Origin: Marinomonas profundi
GTDB lineage: Bacteria; Pseudomonadota; Gammaproteobacteria; Pseudomonadales; Marinomonadaceae
Reading direction: 5' to 3'
Assembly (NCBI RefSeq): GCF_020694005.1
Contig: NZ_CP073013.1
Location: forward strand, 2,366,578-2,430,577
Length of the DNA stretch: 64,000 nucleotides
The number at the start of each line of letters is the position of its first letter. The first letter of the stretch is position 1. Positions 28,252-38,255 of the stretch are shown one piece after another. The notes beneath the pieces are model-generated. The model saw nothing but the letters and a program-made list of their open reading frames with translations, did no database searches and was not told the DNA's origin. Position numbers and translations under genes: made by a program.

Positions 28252-28340
28252 GTACTTTTGTAAGTGTGTTGTGTCTTTGCAAATGTGCTGTGTCTTTGTA
28301 AATGGATTATGCCTTTGTAAATGCACTATGCCTTTGTATA
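28252..28340. repeat. 19-bp tandem repeat, four to five copies
   Basis: The core TGTCTTTG or TGCCTTTG recurs at 28272, 28291, 28310 and 28329, exactly 19 bases apart, with a degenerate copy near 28252. Units look like TGTCTTTGTAAATGGATTA. The last copies run into the 3' end of the minus-strand gene at 28326-29174 and supply its last codons and stop. Confidence 0.8.
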
Positions 28341-29174
28341 AAGATTACTGGCTTGGCGGGCTTTTTCTTCTGCGCTGATCGGGTTGCCTTCCAGCGGTTG
28401 GTAATGGCCGATGAAGAGTAGGCCTATTTGTTTGTCCCCAAGCACAACAGGGGTCAGTGTGTTGTTTTTCGCGCGCCAAATTCTTAAGCCGAATAAGTGA
28501 GCTGGGAGAGAGCCTTCGTTTTCTATGCGGCTTTGATTGATGTGAGAGTAAAGTGGCGACAGCTGATCAAGTTCACCGTCTTGATCAAGCAATATGTGGT
28601 AGTAGCTTGCTTGTTGTTCTAAAAACTCGGGTGAATATGGCGTGCGCAGTATCGGTAGCCAGCTTTCTTTTGCAAAGGTGTGAAATAAATTAGGCGTTTC
28701 TGGTGACCCATTGTGTGGTGAGACTAATAGCGTCATTTCCACTGGGATGCCATAAGATGGTTTGACTGGTATGTGAAAGATAAGTTGCTTTGCCGGTGGG
28801 CGCTGATGGATTTCTGGCGCGATGGCGATGTAGTCGTCTGTTTTTTTGTTTTTATCTCTGTTTATGGGTGGGACTTGTAAAAACAGCTTCCATTCTTTTA
28901 TGTCCAGATTGAGTTCTTCTGGTGAGTGTAGGTGCAGATTGGTGTTGAAGGCGTGGCTCAATACGTGTTCGATAAGGTTGGCAAAAATGCTGGTGGAGGC
29001 GGTAAGCGCAGTTTTTGCTTGGCTGTCTAGATGGATTTCTTTTACTTGGTGTGCGACAGGGCTTAAGTCTACGGAGTCTTTGTTGCTAATAATAGGGCGA
29101 TACTTTGCCTTTGAGATTAGTTTCTTCTCATTGGGTTGCGTGCTGGTTCTGTGCAATGCCTCTATAAATAGCAT
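28326..29174 (-). CDS. Uncharacterised cytoplasmic protein, 282 residues
   Basis: I do not recognise this protein. It has no signal peptide, membrane helix or catalytic motif that I can name. The N-terminal 60 residues are polar and basic, a central part (about 60-100) looks helical, and the rest alternates short hydrophobic strands (LIFHIPVKP, VEMTLLVSP, LFGLRIWR, IGLLFIGHY), suggesting a beta-rich C-terminal half. Codon use is like its neighbours, and the frame is the only long one in the gap between erpA and yhbY, so it is probably real. Its last residues fall in a 19-bp tandem repeat. It is upstream-isolated, with a 100-base gap to yhbY on the same strand. Confidence 0.6.
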   Translation of the reverse strand: MLFIEALHRTSTQPNEKKLISKAKYRPIISNKDSVDLSPVAHQVKEIHLDSQAKTALTASTSIFANLIEHVLSHAFNTNLHLHSPEELNLDIKEWKLFLQVPPINRDKNKKTDDYIAIAPEIHQRPPAKQLIFHIPVKPSYGIPVEMTLLVSPHNGSPETPNLFHTFAKESWLPILRTPYSPEFLEQQASYYHILLDQDGELDQLSPLYSHINQSRIENEGSLPAHLFGLRIWRAKNNTLTPVVLGDKQIGLLFIGHYQPLEGNPISAEEKARQASNLYTKA

Positions 29175-29279
29175 GGTCGACTCCTTTGTTTGCTGTCAAA
29201 GTTATCGGCTGTGTTTGGCAAGAGTTTAGAGAGGGTGGTCTTTTTTGTGCAAAAAAACCACCCTCTGTGTTTGTGCTGT

Positions 29280-29582
29280 TTAACGCAGTAAGTTCGAAAG
29301 CTTTGGGTTGGGCTTTAGTGCGGCACGATAAAAAAGCGCCACTTTGCCAATAGTTTGGACCGTCTCACATTTCATTATCTTGCTGATTTCTGCAATTAAT
29401 GCGTTGCGAACCTCGCGATCAGTGATGCTGATGCGTATTTTAATTAGCTCGTGATCTTCGAGTGCGCGATCCACTTCTGTTAAGACGGCTTCTGTTAGGC
29501 CGTTGCCCGCAATCATAACCACTGGATTAAGGGCGTGGCCGATTAGGCGATATTGCTTTTTTTGGGCGTTTGTAAGACTCAT
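29280..29582 (-). CDS. yhbY: Ribosome-assembly RNA-binding protein YhbY
   Basis: The 100-residue protein is a single CRS1-YhbY domain: LTNAQKKQYRLIGHALNPVVMIAGNGLTEAVLTEVDRALEDHELIKIRI, with the GNGL turn that replaces a GxxG RNA-binding loop. It binds pre-50S particles. It is divergent from rlmE, the arrangement of E. coli and many gammaproteobacteria. Confidence 0.93.
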   Translation of the reverse strand: MSLTNAQKKQYRLIGHALNPVVMIAGNGLTEAVLTEVDRALEDHELIKIRISITDREVRNALIAEISKIMKCETVQTIGKVALFYRAALKPNPKLSNLLR

Positions 29583-29681
29583 AGTAAAATTTTCTCATAT
29601 TAGTTGACCCTCTTTATTGGAGGCTGAAGAGGTTAAGCGATATTATAGCGGAATATTGACTGATTTAGGTATGATGAAAAC

Positions 29682-30302
29682 GTGGCAAGATCAAAAAGTA
29701 GTAATAATTGGATGAAGGAACATTTTGACGATCCGTATGTCAAACGATCCCAACAAGATGGTTATCGCTCTAGAGCCAGTTATAAATTGTTAGAAATTAA
29801 TGACAAGGATAAACTGTTTCGTCCCTCTATGCGTATTGTTGATTTAGGTGCTGCTCCGGGAGGTTGGTCTCAAGTGGCGGCGAAATTGGTGGGCGATAAC
29901 GGTACTGTTGTTGCCTCAGATATTTTAGAAATGATGCCATTGGCTGGGGTGCGTTTTGTTCAGGGGGACTTTACTGAACAAGAAGTGTACGAGGCGATTT
30001 TGGCGGAGATTGGCAATGAAAAAGCCGATCTTGTAATTTCTGATATGGCCCCCAATATGAGTGGTAATAGTTCTGCAGATCAGCCACAAGCTATGTATCT
30101 TGTAGAGCTTGCCTTAGATATGGTGGCCCAGGTGCTGCGCCCAGGTGGGAATTTTTTGGTTAAGGTGTTTCAGGGAGAGGGGTTTGAAGAGTACCTCAAA
30201 ACGATGCGGTCTCAGTTTGATTCCGTCGTAACACGTAAACCGGATGCTTCGCGGGCAAGAAGTCGCGAGGTTTATTTATTAGGAAGACAATATAAGGGTT
30301 AA
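29682..30302 (+). CDS. rlmE: 23S rRNA (uridine-2'-O) methyltransferase RlmE
   Basis: The 206-residue protein matches RlmE/FtsJ (E. coli 209): [30 protein letters not shown], the SAM loop [25 protein letters not shown] with the catalytic Asp, and the Lys of [11 protein letters not shown]. It methylates U2552 of 23S rRNA on the 50S particle. The start is GTG at 29682; the upstream ATGs are in another frame. It heads the rlmE-ftsH-folP-glmM cluster. Confidence 0.95.
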   Translation: MARSKSSNNWMKEHFDDPYVKRSQQDGYRSRASYKLLEINDKDKLFRPSMRIVDLGAAPGGWSQVAAKLVGDNGTVVASDILEMMPLAGVRFVQGDFTEQEVYEAILAEIGNEKADLVISDMAPNMSGNSSADQPQAMYLVELALDMVAQVLRPGGNFLVKVFQGEGFEEYLKTMRSQFDSVVTRKPDASRARSREVYLLGRQYKG

Positions 30303-30363
30303 TGGGGATATGTTCTGGTATCATTACCGGAGATATTAAAAATAACCGTTAAGAGGTGTGCTC

Positions 30364-32331
30364 TTGAACGATATGCTGAAAAATATACTGTTGTGGTTAG
30401 TCATTGCTGCCGTGCTGCTGACTGTGTTTAATAACTTTAATACGCCTGCTGAGACGAATCGGGTTTCATACTCTGCGTTTGTCAAAGAAGTGCAAGATGG
30501 TCGTATTGCGAAGGTCATAGTGGATGGTCATACCATCAGTGGTAGTCGCACTAGCGGCGATACGTTTGATACTGTGCGTCCTGCAGCAGCAGACCCAAAA
30601 ATTATGGATGATTTGTTGAGCAATGGTGTTGTTGTAGAAGGGCGTATGCCTGAGCAGCAAAGCATTTGGACTCAACTGCTAGTAGCCAGTTTTCCTATAC
30701 TGTTAATACTTGCCATTTTTATGTTCTTTATGCGCCAAATGCAAGGCGGTGCAGGTGGTAAGGGCGGTCCTATGTCTTTTGGTAAATCCAAAGCACGCCT
30801 TTTGCCAGAAGATCAAATTAAAACGACCTTTGCCGATGTGGCGGGTTGTGATGAAGCAAAAGAAGACACCGAAGAATTGGTTGATTTTTTGCGCGAGCCG
30901 AGCAAGTTTCAACGCCTTGGCGGTAAAATTCCCCGTGGTATTTTGATGTGTGGTCCTCCAGGGACAGGTAAAACCTTGCTGGCTAAAGCCATTGCGGGTG
31001 AGGCGAAAGTGCCTTTCTTTACCATCTCGGGTTCAGATTTTGTGGAAATGTTTGTCGGTGTGGGTGCGTCTCGTGTCCGTGATATGTTTGAACAAGCGAA
31101 AAAACATGCACCTTGCATCATCTTTATTGATGAGATCGATGCGGTTGGTCGTAATCGTGGTTCCGGTATGGGCGGTGGTAATGATGAGCGCGAACAAACA
31201 TTGAACCAACTATTGGTTGAAATGGATGGTTTTGAAGGCAATGAGGGAATTATCGTTATTGCCGCGACAAACCGTCCCGATGTATTGGACCCTGCATTGT
31301 TGCGTCCCGGTCGTTTTGACCGTCAAGTGCAAGTAGGTTTGCCAGATATTCGTGGTCGCGAGCAGATTTTAAAAGTGCATTTGCGTAAAGTGCCTTGCGA
31401 TGATGATGTTGAACCAAAAAACATTGCTCGTGGTACGCCTGGTTTCTCTGGTGCGGACTTAGCGAACTTGGTTAACGAGGCGGCATTGTTTGCGGCTCGC
31501 TCTAATCGTCGTTTGGTAAACATGGAACAGCTTGAGTTGGCGAAGGACAAAATCCTTATGGGTGCCGAGCGCAAAACCATGGTGATGAGTGACAAAGAGA
31601 AGCTTAATACGGCTTATCATGAAGCGGGTCACACTATTATTGGTTATTTGATGCCGGAACATGACCCTGTGTATAAAGTGTCTATTATTCCTCGTGGCCG
31701 CGCGTTGGGTGTCACTATGTACTTGCCAGAAGAGGATAAGTACAGCATCAGTAAACGTGGTCTTGAAAGTCAAGTTTGTAGCCTATATGGCGGTCGTATT
31801 GCCGAAGAAATGATCCATGGTTTTGATGGGGTTTCGACGGGTGCATCAAATGATATTGAGCGAGCGACGAGTATCGCACGTAACATGGTGACCAAGTGGG
31901 GCTTGTCAGAAAAATTGGGCCCATTTGCCTATGAAGAAGACGATAATAGCGGTAGTTTCATTACTGGCCCTACAGGCAGTAAGGCAAACTATTTCTCTCC
32001 TGAAACCGGTAAGATTATTGATGCCGAGGTTCAGGGTATTATCAGTCGCTGCTACGCCAAAGCGACACAGATCTTAGAAGAAAATCGACCTAAGCTGGAT
32101 GTGATGGCGGAAGCCTTGATGCAGTATGAAACGATTGACTCAAAACAGATCAAAGAGATTATGGATGGTAATAAGCCTTCTGCGCCAGAAGGTTGGTCTG
32201 ATCCTAGTGCTAATGCAGCAAAAGGCGAAGAGACTGATGTGGTTGCTGATACCGCGCCACCGTCTCAGAGTGATGCTGATGATGGTGAGGTTAGCGCCAA
32301 TCCGACCGCGCCTAAGACGTCAGGTGAATAA
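30364..32331 (+). CDS. ftsH: ATP-dependent membrane zinc metalloprotease FtsH
   Basis: The 655-residue protein has two N-terminal membrane helices ([15 protein letters not shown] and [18 protein letters not shown]) around a periplasmic domain. The AAA domain carries Walker [19 protein letters not shown], Walker [13 protein letters not shown] and the second region of homology [22 protein letters not shown]. The protease domain carries HEAGH. The hydrophilic tail ends in Ala/Pro/Thr-rich sequence. It degrades membrane proteins and regulators such as LpxC and sigma-32. I place the start at TTG 30364 ([12 protein letters not shown]): AGAGG lies 7 bases upstream and relatives begin MNDMAKN. GTG 30358 and ATG 30373 are alternatives. 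Confidence 0.95.
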   Translation: MNDMLKNILLWLVIAAVLLTVFNNFNTPAETNRVSYSAFVKEVQDGRIAKVIVDGHTISGSRTSGDTFDTVRPAAADPKIMDDLLSNGVVVEGRMPEQQSIWTQLLVASFPILLILAIFMFFMRQMQGGAGGKGGPMSFGKSKARLLPEDQIKTTFADVAGCDEAKEDTEELVDFLREPSKFQRLGGKIPRGILMCGPPGTGKTLLAKAIAGEAKVPFFTISGSDFVEMFVGVGASRVRDMFEQAKKHAPCIIFIDEIDAVGRNRGSGMGGGNDEREQTLNQLLVEMDGFEGNEGIIVIAATNRPDVLDPALLRPGRFDRQVQVGLPDIRGREQILKVHLRKVPCDDDVEPKNIARGTPGFSGADLANLVNEAALFAARSNRRLVNMEQLELAKDKILMGAERKTMVMSDKEKLNTAYHEAGHTIIGYLMPEHDPVYKVSIIPRGRALGVTMYLPEEDKYSISKRGLESQVCSLYGGRIAEEMIHGFDGVSTGASNDIERATSIARNMVTKWGLSEKLGPFAYEEDDNSGSFITGPTGSKANYFSPETGKIIDAEVQGIISRCYAKATQILEENRPKLDVMAEALMQYETIDSKQIKEIMDGNKPSAPEGWSDPSANAAKGEETDVVADTAPPSQSDADDGEVSANPTAPKTSGE

Positions 32332-32365
32332 CCTTTTACTGTTAATTTTTTGATATGGTTTTGTC

Positions 32366-33199
32366 ATGTCGTTGATGTTATTCGGGGACAAGTCGTTAGA
32401 CTTGTCCCTTCCTCATGTTATGGGGATATTAAATGTAACGCCCGATTCCTTTTCGGATGGTGGGGCGTTTGATTCCTTAGAGGCGGCCTTGCGTCAATCA
32501 GAAAAAATGATTGAAGAGGGCGCTAGTATTATCGATGTTGGCGGTGAGTCAACTCGTCCTGGCGCGGCCCCTGTTTCTACTCAGCAAGAAATTGATCGAG
32601 TTTTACCCGTCGTTGAAGCGATTAAAAAACGTTTTGATACCATAGTGTCTGTTGATACCAGTACGCCCGAGGTTATTCGAGGTGCGGCGCTTTTGGGCGC
32701 TGGCTTGATTAATGATGTTCGTGCGTTGGAACGCGAAGGGGCATTACAAGCGGCGGTTGAAACCTTGCTACCGATTTGTTTGATGCATATGAAAGGTGTG
32801 CCGCAGACAATGCAACGTCAGCCGGATTACGCCGCCGTAGTGGACGATGTGATGCAATATCTGCTGTCTCGTGTGGCTGAGTGTAGTGCTGCAGGTATCG
32901 ATAAGTCGCGTCTTATTCTTGACCCTGGAATTGGGTTTGGAAAAAATCTACCTCATAATTTATCTTTGCTTCATCACACCGAGAAATTCAAGGCGTTAGG
33001 TTTTGAGATTCTTATTGGGCTTTCAAGAAAGACCATGATAGGTGATGTGTTAAATTTACCAGTTGAAGAGCGTCTCTATGGCACGATGGGAGCGAATGCT
33101 TCTGCTTACGCAAAAGGCGCTCGTATCTTTAGGGTTCATGACGTTAGACCGCATGTTGAAATGCTGGCGCTAATGTCTCGTATTGAGAGAGAAGTTTGA
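32366..33199 (+). CDS. folP: Dihydropteroate synthase
   Basis: The 277-residue protein has the family signatures [19 protein letters not shown] (near residue 17), [13 protein letters not shown] (near 55), [16 protein letters not shown] and [10 protein letters not shown]. It condenses p-aminobenzoate with dihydropterin pyrophosphate in folate synthesis and is the sulfonamide target. It sits between ftsH and glmM, as in E. coli; its TGA overlaps the glmM ATG (TGATG). Confidence 0.95.
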   Translation: MSLMLFGDKSLDLSLPHVMGILNVTPDSFSDGGAFDSLEAALRQSEKMIEEGASIIDVGGESTRPGAAPVSTQQEIDRVLPVVEAIKKRFDTIVSVDTSTPEVIRGAALLGAGLINDVRALEREGALQAAVETLLPICLMHMKGVPQTMQRQPDYAAVVDDVMQYLLSRVAECSAAGIDKSRLILDPGIGFGKNLPHNLSLLHHTEKFKALGFEILIGLSRKTMIGDVLNLPVEERLYGTMGANASAYAKGARIFRVHDVRPHVEMLALMSRIEREV

Positions 33200-34545
33200 T
33201 GCGTAAGTATTTTGGTACAGATGGAATTCGTGGCAAGGTTGGAACAACGCCCATTACGCCTGAGTTTATGCTTAAGCTCGGTTGGGCAGCTGGGCAGGTT
33301 TTTAAAGAAAATGATAAAAAAATCTTGATTGGTAAAGATACGCGTATTTCTGGTTATATGTTTGAGTCTGCGCTTGAGTCCGGGATTGTTGCGGCGGGTG
33401 CTGATGTTCGTCTGGTGGGGCCAATGCCAACACCTGCGATTGCCTATTTGACGCGCACCTTTCGAGCCAGTGCGGGAATCGTTATCAGCGCTTCTCATAA
33501 TCCTTATACGGATAATGGTATTAAATTCTTTTCGGCAGAAGGCGGTAAGATCTCTGACGAAATAGAAGAGCGCATTGAGTATTTTATGGAGCAACCCATG
33601 GTAGTGGTTGAGTCTAGCCTTATTGGTCGCGCTAAGCGTATTGATGATGCTGCTGGGCGTTACATAGAATACTGTAAAGGAACTTTCCCGATTGGTTTGC
33701 AGTTAAGTGGCCTGAAAATTGTTGTCGACTGTGCCGATGGCGCTACTTATCACGTTGCTCCTCGCGTCTTTTCTGAGCTGGGTGCAGAGGTTATTGCTAT
33801 CGGTGTAAACCCAGACGGCTTGAATATTAATGAGTTTAGCGGGGCGACCAAACCTGAATTGTTGCGTAAAAATGTCTTGGCGGAAGGGGCGGATTTAGGT
33901 ATTGCCCTAGACGGTGATGGCGACCGATTGATCTTGGTGGATCGTCATGGTGTGGTTCGTGATGGGGATGATATTCTTTATATTATTGCGAATCATCTGA
34001 TGCGTACCGGGCGTTTTAGTGGTGGTGTCGTTGGTACTCTGATGAGTAATTTTGGTTTGGAATTGGCGTTTTCCGAAACGGGCATCGGCTTTAGTCGAGC
34101 GGCGGTGGGAGATAGATACGTTAATGAGAAGCTGATGCAGCATGGCTGGGTGCTGGGTGGTGAGCCATCTGGGCATATCGTTTGTCGTTCTATTACCACG
34201 ACAGGGGATGGTATTATTGCGGCTTTGCAGGTGCTTCGCGCCATGGTTGAAGAAGGGAAGACGCTCGATGAGCTTTTGGTTGGTTTGGTTAAATTTCCGC
34301 AAAAACTAAAGAATATTCGCGTCGCTAAGCGCTTTATTCCCAATGAAGAGCCTGCGCTGCAAAAAGCGATTGCTGTTGCAAACGAGCGCCTTAATGGCTT
34401 GGGTCGTGTGTTGTTAAGAGCTTCAGGGACTGAGCCTCTAATACGTGTCATGGTGGAAGGCCGAGACGATGATACGGTTGATGAGCTGGTTGATTACCTG
34501 GTGGAAGAGGTGAAATCGGTTGTTTCGGCAAAAATGCACTCGTAA
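33199..34545 (+). CDS. glmM: Phosphoglucosamine mutase
   Basis: The 448-residue enzyme shows [11 protein letters not shown], the phosphoserine loop [19 protein letters not shown] (Ser about 101), the Mg loop [18 protein letters not shown] and the phosphate-binding [15 protein letters not shown]. It turns glucosamine-6-P into glucosamine-1-P for peptidoglycan and lipopolysaccharide precursors. The ATG at 33199 overlaps the folP stop; an in-frame TTG one codon earlier is not needed. Confidence 0.96.
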   Translation: MRKYFGTDGIRGKVGTTPITPEFMLKLGWAAGQVFKENDKKILIGKDTRISGYMFESALESGIVAAGADVRLVGPMPTPAIAYLTRTFRASAGIVISASHNPYTDNGIKFFSAEGGKISDEIEERIEYFMEQPMVVVESSLIGRAKRIDDAAGRYIEYCKGTFPIGLQLSGLKIVVDCADGATYHVAPRVFSELGAEVIAIGVNPDGLNINEFSGATKPELLRKNVLAEGADLGIALDGDGDRLILVDRHGVVRDGDDILYIIANHLMRTGRFSGGVVGTLMSNFGLELAFSETGIGFSRAAVGDRYVNEKLMQHGWVLGGEPSGHIVCRSITTTGDGIIAALQVLRAMVEEGKTLDELLVGLVKFPQKLKNIRVAKRFIPNEEPALQKAIAVANERLNGLGRVLLRASGTEPLIRVMVEGRDDDTVDELVDYLVEEVKSVVSAKMHS

Positions 34546-34578
34546 AATGAGTTTTATGTGTCCATTAAAAATAAATAC

Positions 34579-34607
34579 TTGAAACCAAAGGGGGCTTTCC
34601 ATAGAAT
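34579..34607 (+). promoter_or_regulatory. Sigma-70 promoter of tpiA-secG-tRNA-Leu
   Basis: TTGAAA (34579-34584) and TAGAAT (34602-34607), each five of six to consensus, are spaced by 17 bases and lie 28 bases upstream of the tpiA ATG. This splits tpiA and following genes from the ftsH-glmM transcript. Confidence 0.7.
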
Positions 34608-34634
34608 GGGCGCCTCGAATTTAGGGGTTGGAAT

Positions 34635-35384
34635 ATGATTCGTCAAAAAATAGTAGCTGGTAACTGGAAAATGAATGGCTCTAAGGAGTCTATTGTTTCA
34701 CTGATTAACGGTTTACTAAAGATGGAGCGTTCTAACTCGGAAGTTGTTATTTCCCCTTCTTTTCCTTACTTGTCTCAGGTCTCTGACTTGATTGATGGTA
34801 CAGGTCTTGTACTGGCGGCTCAAAATGTCAGTCAGCAAGTAAAAGGCGCTTATACAGGTGAGGTTTCGGCTTCTATGTTGGGCGACTTTGGGGTGAAGTA
34901 CGTATTGCTTGGGCATTCGGAGCGTCGTTCACTTTATGGTGAGACGGATCAGCTTGTCGCGGATAAGGTTAAGGCAATCTTAGATTTTGGCCTGTTTCCT
35001 ATGTTATGTATCGGTGAAACATTGACTGAGCGGGAATCAGGAAAAACACTTGAAGTTTGTCAACGTCAGCTTCAGGTTGTTGTTGACGCCGTTGGCATCG
35101 ATGCATTTGAGAAAATAGTGATTGCTTATGAGCCGGTTTGGGCGATAGGTACTGGCCTATCAGCCAGTGCGGAGCAGGCTCAAGATGTGCATCAATCGAT
35201 TAGGGCTTTTTTGGCTAAAGCGTCAGGGTCTGTGTCTCAGAAAGTACAGATTTTGTATGGTGGTAGTGTGAAGGCATCAACTAGTTCAGCATTGTTTGAA
35301 ATGGCTGATGTGGATGGTGCTCTTGTTGGTGGTGCATCTCTAGATGCAGAAGAATTTATAGCGATAGTAAAGGCAGCAGGTTAA
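34635..35384 (+). CDS. tpiA: Triosephosphate isomerase
   Basis: The 249-residue TIM barrel carries all catalytic landmarks: GNWKMNG (Lys), LLGHSERRSLYGE (His), IAYEPVWAIGTGL (Glu), and the phosphate loops LYGGSVKAST and GALVGGASL. It interconverts dihydroxyacetone phosphate and glyceraldehyde-3-P. Its location between glmM and secG is as in pseudomonads rather than enterobacteria. Confidence 0.97.
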   Translation: MIRQKIVAGNWKMNGSKESIVSLINGLLKMERSNSEVVISPSFPYLSQVSDLIDGTGLVLAAQNVSQQVKGAYTGEVSASMLGDFGVKYVLLGHSERRSLYGETDQLVADKVKAILDFGLFPMLCIGETLTERESGKTLEVCQRQLQVVVDAVGIDAFEKIVIAYEPVWAIGTGLSASAEQAQDVHQSIRAFLAKASGSVSQKVQILYGGSVKASTSSALFEMADVDGALVGGASLDAEEFIAIVKAAG

Positions 35385-35387
35385 TTA

Positions 35388-35744
35388 ATGGAAACGCTTA
35401 TTTTAGTTTTGCACGTGCTGGCGGCGATCATAATCATCGCGTTAGTTCTGTTGCAACAAGGTAAAGGTGCGGACGCTGGAGCTTCTTTTGGTGGTGGTGC
35501 ATCTCAGACTGTATTTGGTAGTCAAGGTGGCGGTAGTTTTTTTGGTAAAATGACGGCGCTTTTCGCATTGGTTTTCTTTTTGACAAGTTTTGGTTTGGCT
35601 TATTATGCCAGCGAACAAGCAAAAAGCGTTTCTGGTTCACTTGATTTTGTTCCTTCAGCTCCTCAAGTTGAAGAAACGATTGGATTGCCTGAGCTGGGTG
35701 GTAGTACGAAATCATCATCATCGGATTTGCCAGTCACTGAGTAG
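35388..35744 (+). CDS. secG: Preprotein translocase subunit SecG
   Basis: The 118-residue protein has two membrane helices (residues about 2-20 and 52-72) with the conserved loop LLQQGKGADAGASFGGGASQTVFGS and GGGSFFGKMTA between them, then a polar tail. It is an accessory part of the SecYEG channel. Three bases separate it from tpiA, and tRNA-Leu follows, as in E. coli. Confidence 0.93.
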   Translation: METLILVLHVLAAIIIIALVLLQQGKGADAGASFGGGASQTVFGSQGGGSFFGKMTALFALVFFLTSFGLAYYASEQAKSVSGSLDFVPSAPQVEETIGLPELGGSTKSSSSDLPVTE

Positions 35745-35824
35745 TGTTTGAGTAATGGCGTTTTTGTTTGAATAATAAAGTTTGTTATTTAAATGATAGT
35801 GTTTGTTGTTTAAGTAAAGAGTTT

Positions 35825-35910
35825 GCGGATGTGGCGGAATTGGTAGACGCGCCATCTTGAGGGGGTGGTGAGCAACGCTCGTGGGGGTTCGATTCCCCCC
35901 ATCCGCACCA
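35825..35910 (+). tRNA. leuU: tRNA-Leu (anticodon GAG)
   Basis: The acceptor arms GCGGATG and CATCCGC close the molecule and CCA is encoded. The D-arm contains GGAATTGGTAGACGC. The anticodon stem CCATC/GGTGG holds the loop TTGAGGG, anticodon GAG at 35859-35861. A long variable arm (GAGCAACGCTC) and TTCGATTC T-loop complete a class II leucine tRNA of 86 bases. Its place between secG and rimP is conserved in gammaproteobacteria. Confidence 0.97.
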
Positions 35911-36129
35911 ATCTTGAATTGATGTTGTATTTTGTGTATGATATCGCAATGTTAGTGCAGAATGATCTGGCCTGATTGACAGTGTTTTTTTAGGGTCTAT
36001 TTTCTTAAGAAGATGTTGTTGGAATCGCTTATTTTTAAGCGCTTTTATCGGATTGTTCTTAGAGTTGTCAGGATTGATAATCTTCTTTTAGAAGTATGCT
36101 CTCTCGGTTTAATGGAGTTGAGCGCTGAG

Positions 36130-36152
36130 AACCCCTTTATGGGGTTTTTTCT
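36130..36152 (+). terminator. Terminator downstream of tRNA-Leu
   Basis: ACCCC and GGGGT arms with a TTTAT loop are followed by six T. It lies about 220 bases after the tRNA in a 336-base gap before rimP. I see no other gene in that gap; a short open frame at 36013-36195 has no family features. Confidence 0.75.
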
Positions 36153-36186
36153 TATCTGTACTGTCGCTCTGTATTTAAATAAGAAT

Positions 36187-36207
36187 GGGCCTTGAGCCCG
36201 TTTTTTG
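36187..36207 (+). terminator. Second hairpin just upstream of rimP
   Basis: GGGC-CTTGA-GCCC followed by G and six T forms a compact terminator-like hairpin 40 bases before the rimP start. With the hairpin at 36130 it makes a tandem pair. It may act as an attenuator for the rimP-nusA-infB operon, whose leader is regulated in E. coli. Confidence 0.6.
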
Positions 36208-36246
36208 TTTCTGCGTTTTACAAAAATTGGTTTTCGGAGAAAACGA

Positions 36247-36708
36247 TTGTCAGCAAAATTTACGATTTTAGAGGACCTTATTCGACCCGTGGTTGAGGGG
36301 TTGGGGTTTGAGTTTTGGGGGATGGAGTATTTGTCTTTAGGCAAGGATTCTGTGCTTCGTATTTTTATTGAAACGGATGCTGAAAAAGGGATTGATGTCG
36401 AAGACTGTGCCCGAGTGAGTCGACAAGTTAGTTCCATTTTAGATGTTGAAGATCCTATTACAGGCGAATATAGCCTAGAGGTATCGTCGCCGGGCTTGGA
36501 TCGGCCGTTATTTAATTTAGCCCAGTATCAGGCATATATCGGTTCTGTTGTTGCTTTGCGTTTGCGAGTGCCTTTTGATGGGCGTCGCAAATTTAAGGGA
36601 CAACTAATGGGGATCGAGGGTGAAGATGTTGTTATTCGCGTCGATCAAGAAGAATACTTGTTGCCTATTGATTTAATCGATAAAGCAAATGTTGTTCCGC
36701 AATTTTAA
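36247..36708 (+). CDS. rimP: Ribosome maturation factor RimP
   Basis: The 153-residue protein equals E. coli RimP in length and shares [12 protein letters not shown], the block [21 protein letters not shown] and [15 protein letters not shown]. It helps 30S maturation. The start is TTG at 36247 (MSAKF), with GGAG 6 bases upstream; longer versions starting near 36205 would run back into the attenuator T-run. It leads nusA, infB, rbfA and truB. Confidence 0.93.
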   Translation: MSAKFTILEDLIRPVVEGLGFEFWGMEYLSLGKDSVLRIFIETDAEKGIDVEDCARVSRQVSSILDVEDPITGEYSLEVSSPGLDRPLFNLAQYQAYIGSVVALRLRVPFDGRRKFKGQLMGIEGEDVVIRVDQEEYLLPIDLIDKANVVPQF

Positions 36709-36736
36709 AAATTAACCTTAAAGAGAGGCTAAAAGG

Positions 36737-38227
36737 ATGAGCAAAGAAATTCTTTTGGTAGTGGAAGCCGTTTCCAATGAAAAAGATGTTTCGAAACAAG
36801 TTATTTTCGAAGCCGTTGAAATTGCTTTAGCAAGTGCTGCCAAGCGTCGTTTTGAAGACGATGCGTTAATTCGTGTTTCTATTGACCAACGTACCGGTGA
36901 CTACAAAACGTATCGCCAATGGAATATTGTTGCCGATGAAGATTATTCTACGCCAGCGTCAGAGTTGACCATAGACGATTCTGAAGAGCAAAGTCTGGGG
37001 TTGGGTATTGGCGAGATTTACGAAGAAGAAGTTGAATCAGAAGTGTTCGGACGTATTGCTGCGCAAACGGCAAAACAAGTGATCGTGCAAAAAGTACGTG
37101 AAGCTGAACGTGCTAAAATGGTGGCGCTTTATACTGAAAGAGTGGGCAAACTGGTTCACGGTCAAGTGAAAAAAGTGACCCGTGATAGCTTGATTATTGA
37201 TTTGGGCGAGAATGCTGAAGCATCATTGCCAAAAGATCAGTTGATTGCTCGCGAAAGTTTTAGAATGAACGATCGAATTCGTGCATTACTGCTTGAAATC
37301 CGTGAGGACAATCGCGGTGCGCAATTGATTTTATCTCGTAACGCACCTGAGTTTATGATTGAGCTATTCCGTTTGGAAGTGCCAGAAATCGCAGAAGAAA
37401 TGATCGAAATCCGTGGGGCGGCTCGCGACCCTGGCTTGCGTGCAAAAATTGCCGTTAAGACAAACGACCGTCGTATTGATCCTATCGGTGCGTGTGTCGG
37501 TATGCGTGGTGCTCGAGTTCAGGCGGTGTCTAATGAAATGAATGGCGAGCGTGTTGATATTGTGTTGTGGGATGATAACCCGGCGCAGTTGGTGATCAAT
37601 GCCATGGCGCCAGCCGAAGTAGACTCGATTGTTATCGATGAAGACGCTCATTCTATGGATGTGGCTGTGAAAAGCGATAACTTGGCTCAGGCGATTGGTC
37701 GTAATGGTCAGAATGTTCGTTTGGCATCGACTTTAACGGGTTGGTCCTTAAATGTGATGACCAGCGAAGATGCGGAAGCAAAACAGCAGGAAGAATCGCA
37801 AAAGCTGATTGACCTTTTTGTTTCTGGGTTAGATATCGATGATGATTTAGCGATTCAAATGGTTGATGAAGGCTTCTCTTCTCTAGAAGAAGTGGCTTAT
37901 ATCCCAATGGAAGAAATGTTAGATATTGATGGATTTGATGAAGATTTAGTAAACGAGTTGCGTGCTAGGGCAAAAGAAGCCCTGTTGAATCAAGCACTTC
38001 AAGCCGAAGAACAATTAGATGATGCGAAGCCTGCTGCCGATTTATTGGCAATGGAAGGCATGGATAATCATCTTGCTTTGGTCCTTGCATCGGTTGGCGT
38101 TGTAAGTATGGAAGATTTGGCAGAGCAATCTGTCGATGAGTTGCTTGATATTGATGGCATGACGGAAGCGCGTGCAGCGAGTCTTATTTTGACTGCTCGT
38201 GCACCTTGGTTTGCTGAATCTGAATGA
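36737..38227 (+). CDS. nusA: Transcription termination/antitermination factor NusA
   Basis: The 496-residue protein has the full NusA layout: N-terminal polymerase-binding domain (1-125), S1 domain (about 133-200, [20 protein letters not shown]), two KH domains (about 230-345, [17 protein letters not shown] and [13 protein letters not shown]) and two C-terminal acidic repeats ([21 protein letters not shown] and [20 protein letters not shown]). It modulates pausing, termination and rRNA antitermination. It sits between rimP and infB. Confidence 0.97.
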   Translation: MSKEILLVVEAVSNEKDVSKQVIFEAVEIALASAAKRRFEDDALIRVSIDQRTGDYKTYRQWNIVADEDYSTPASELTIDDSEEQSLGLGIGEIYEEEVESEVFGRIAAQTAKQVIVQKVREAERAKMVALYTERVGKLVHGQVKKVTRDSLIIDLGENAEASLPKDQLIARESFRMNDRIRALLLEIREDNRGAQLILSRNAPEFMIELFRLEVPEIAEEMIEIRGAARDPGLRAKIAVKTNDRRIDPIGACVGMRGARVQAVSNEMNGERVDIVLWDDNPAQLVINAMAPAEVDSIVIDEDAHSMDVAVKSDNLAQAIGRNGQNVRLASTLTGWSLNVMTSEDAEAKQQEESQKLIDLFVSGLDIDDDLAIQMVDEGFSSLEEVAYIPMEEMLDIDGFDEDLVNELRARAKEALLNQALQAEEQLDDAKPAADLLAMEGMDNHLALVLASVGVVSMEDLAEQSVDELLDIDGMTEARAASLILTARAPWFAESE

Positions 38228-38255
38228 AAATCTGAGTACATATAGGGGGAACTTA

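Noticed and set aside
28252-28340. Regular 19-bp repeats considered as a CRISPR array
   Set aside because: Units are contiguous with no spacers, are imperfect, and no cas genes are present.
35911-36129. A second tRNA (like metY) after tRNA-Leu
   Set aside because: No cloverleaf, TTCGA loop or CCA end is found before rimP.
36013-36195. 60-codon plus-strand open frame between tRNA-Leu and rimP
   Set aside because: It spans a terminator, has no ribosome site or family features, and looks like chance.
38199-38255. Longer start of infB overlapping nusA
   Set aside because: The extra 19 residues are not IF-2-like and the ATG at 38256 has a strong ribosome site.
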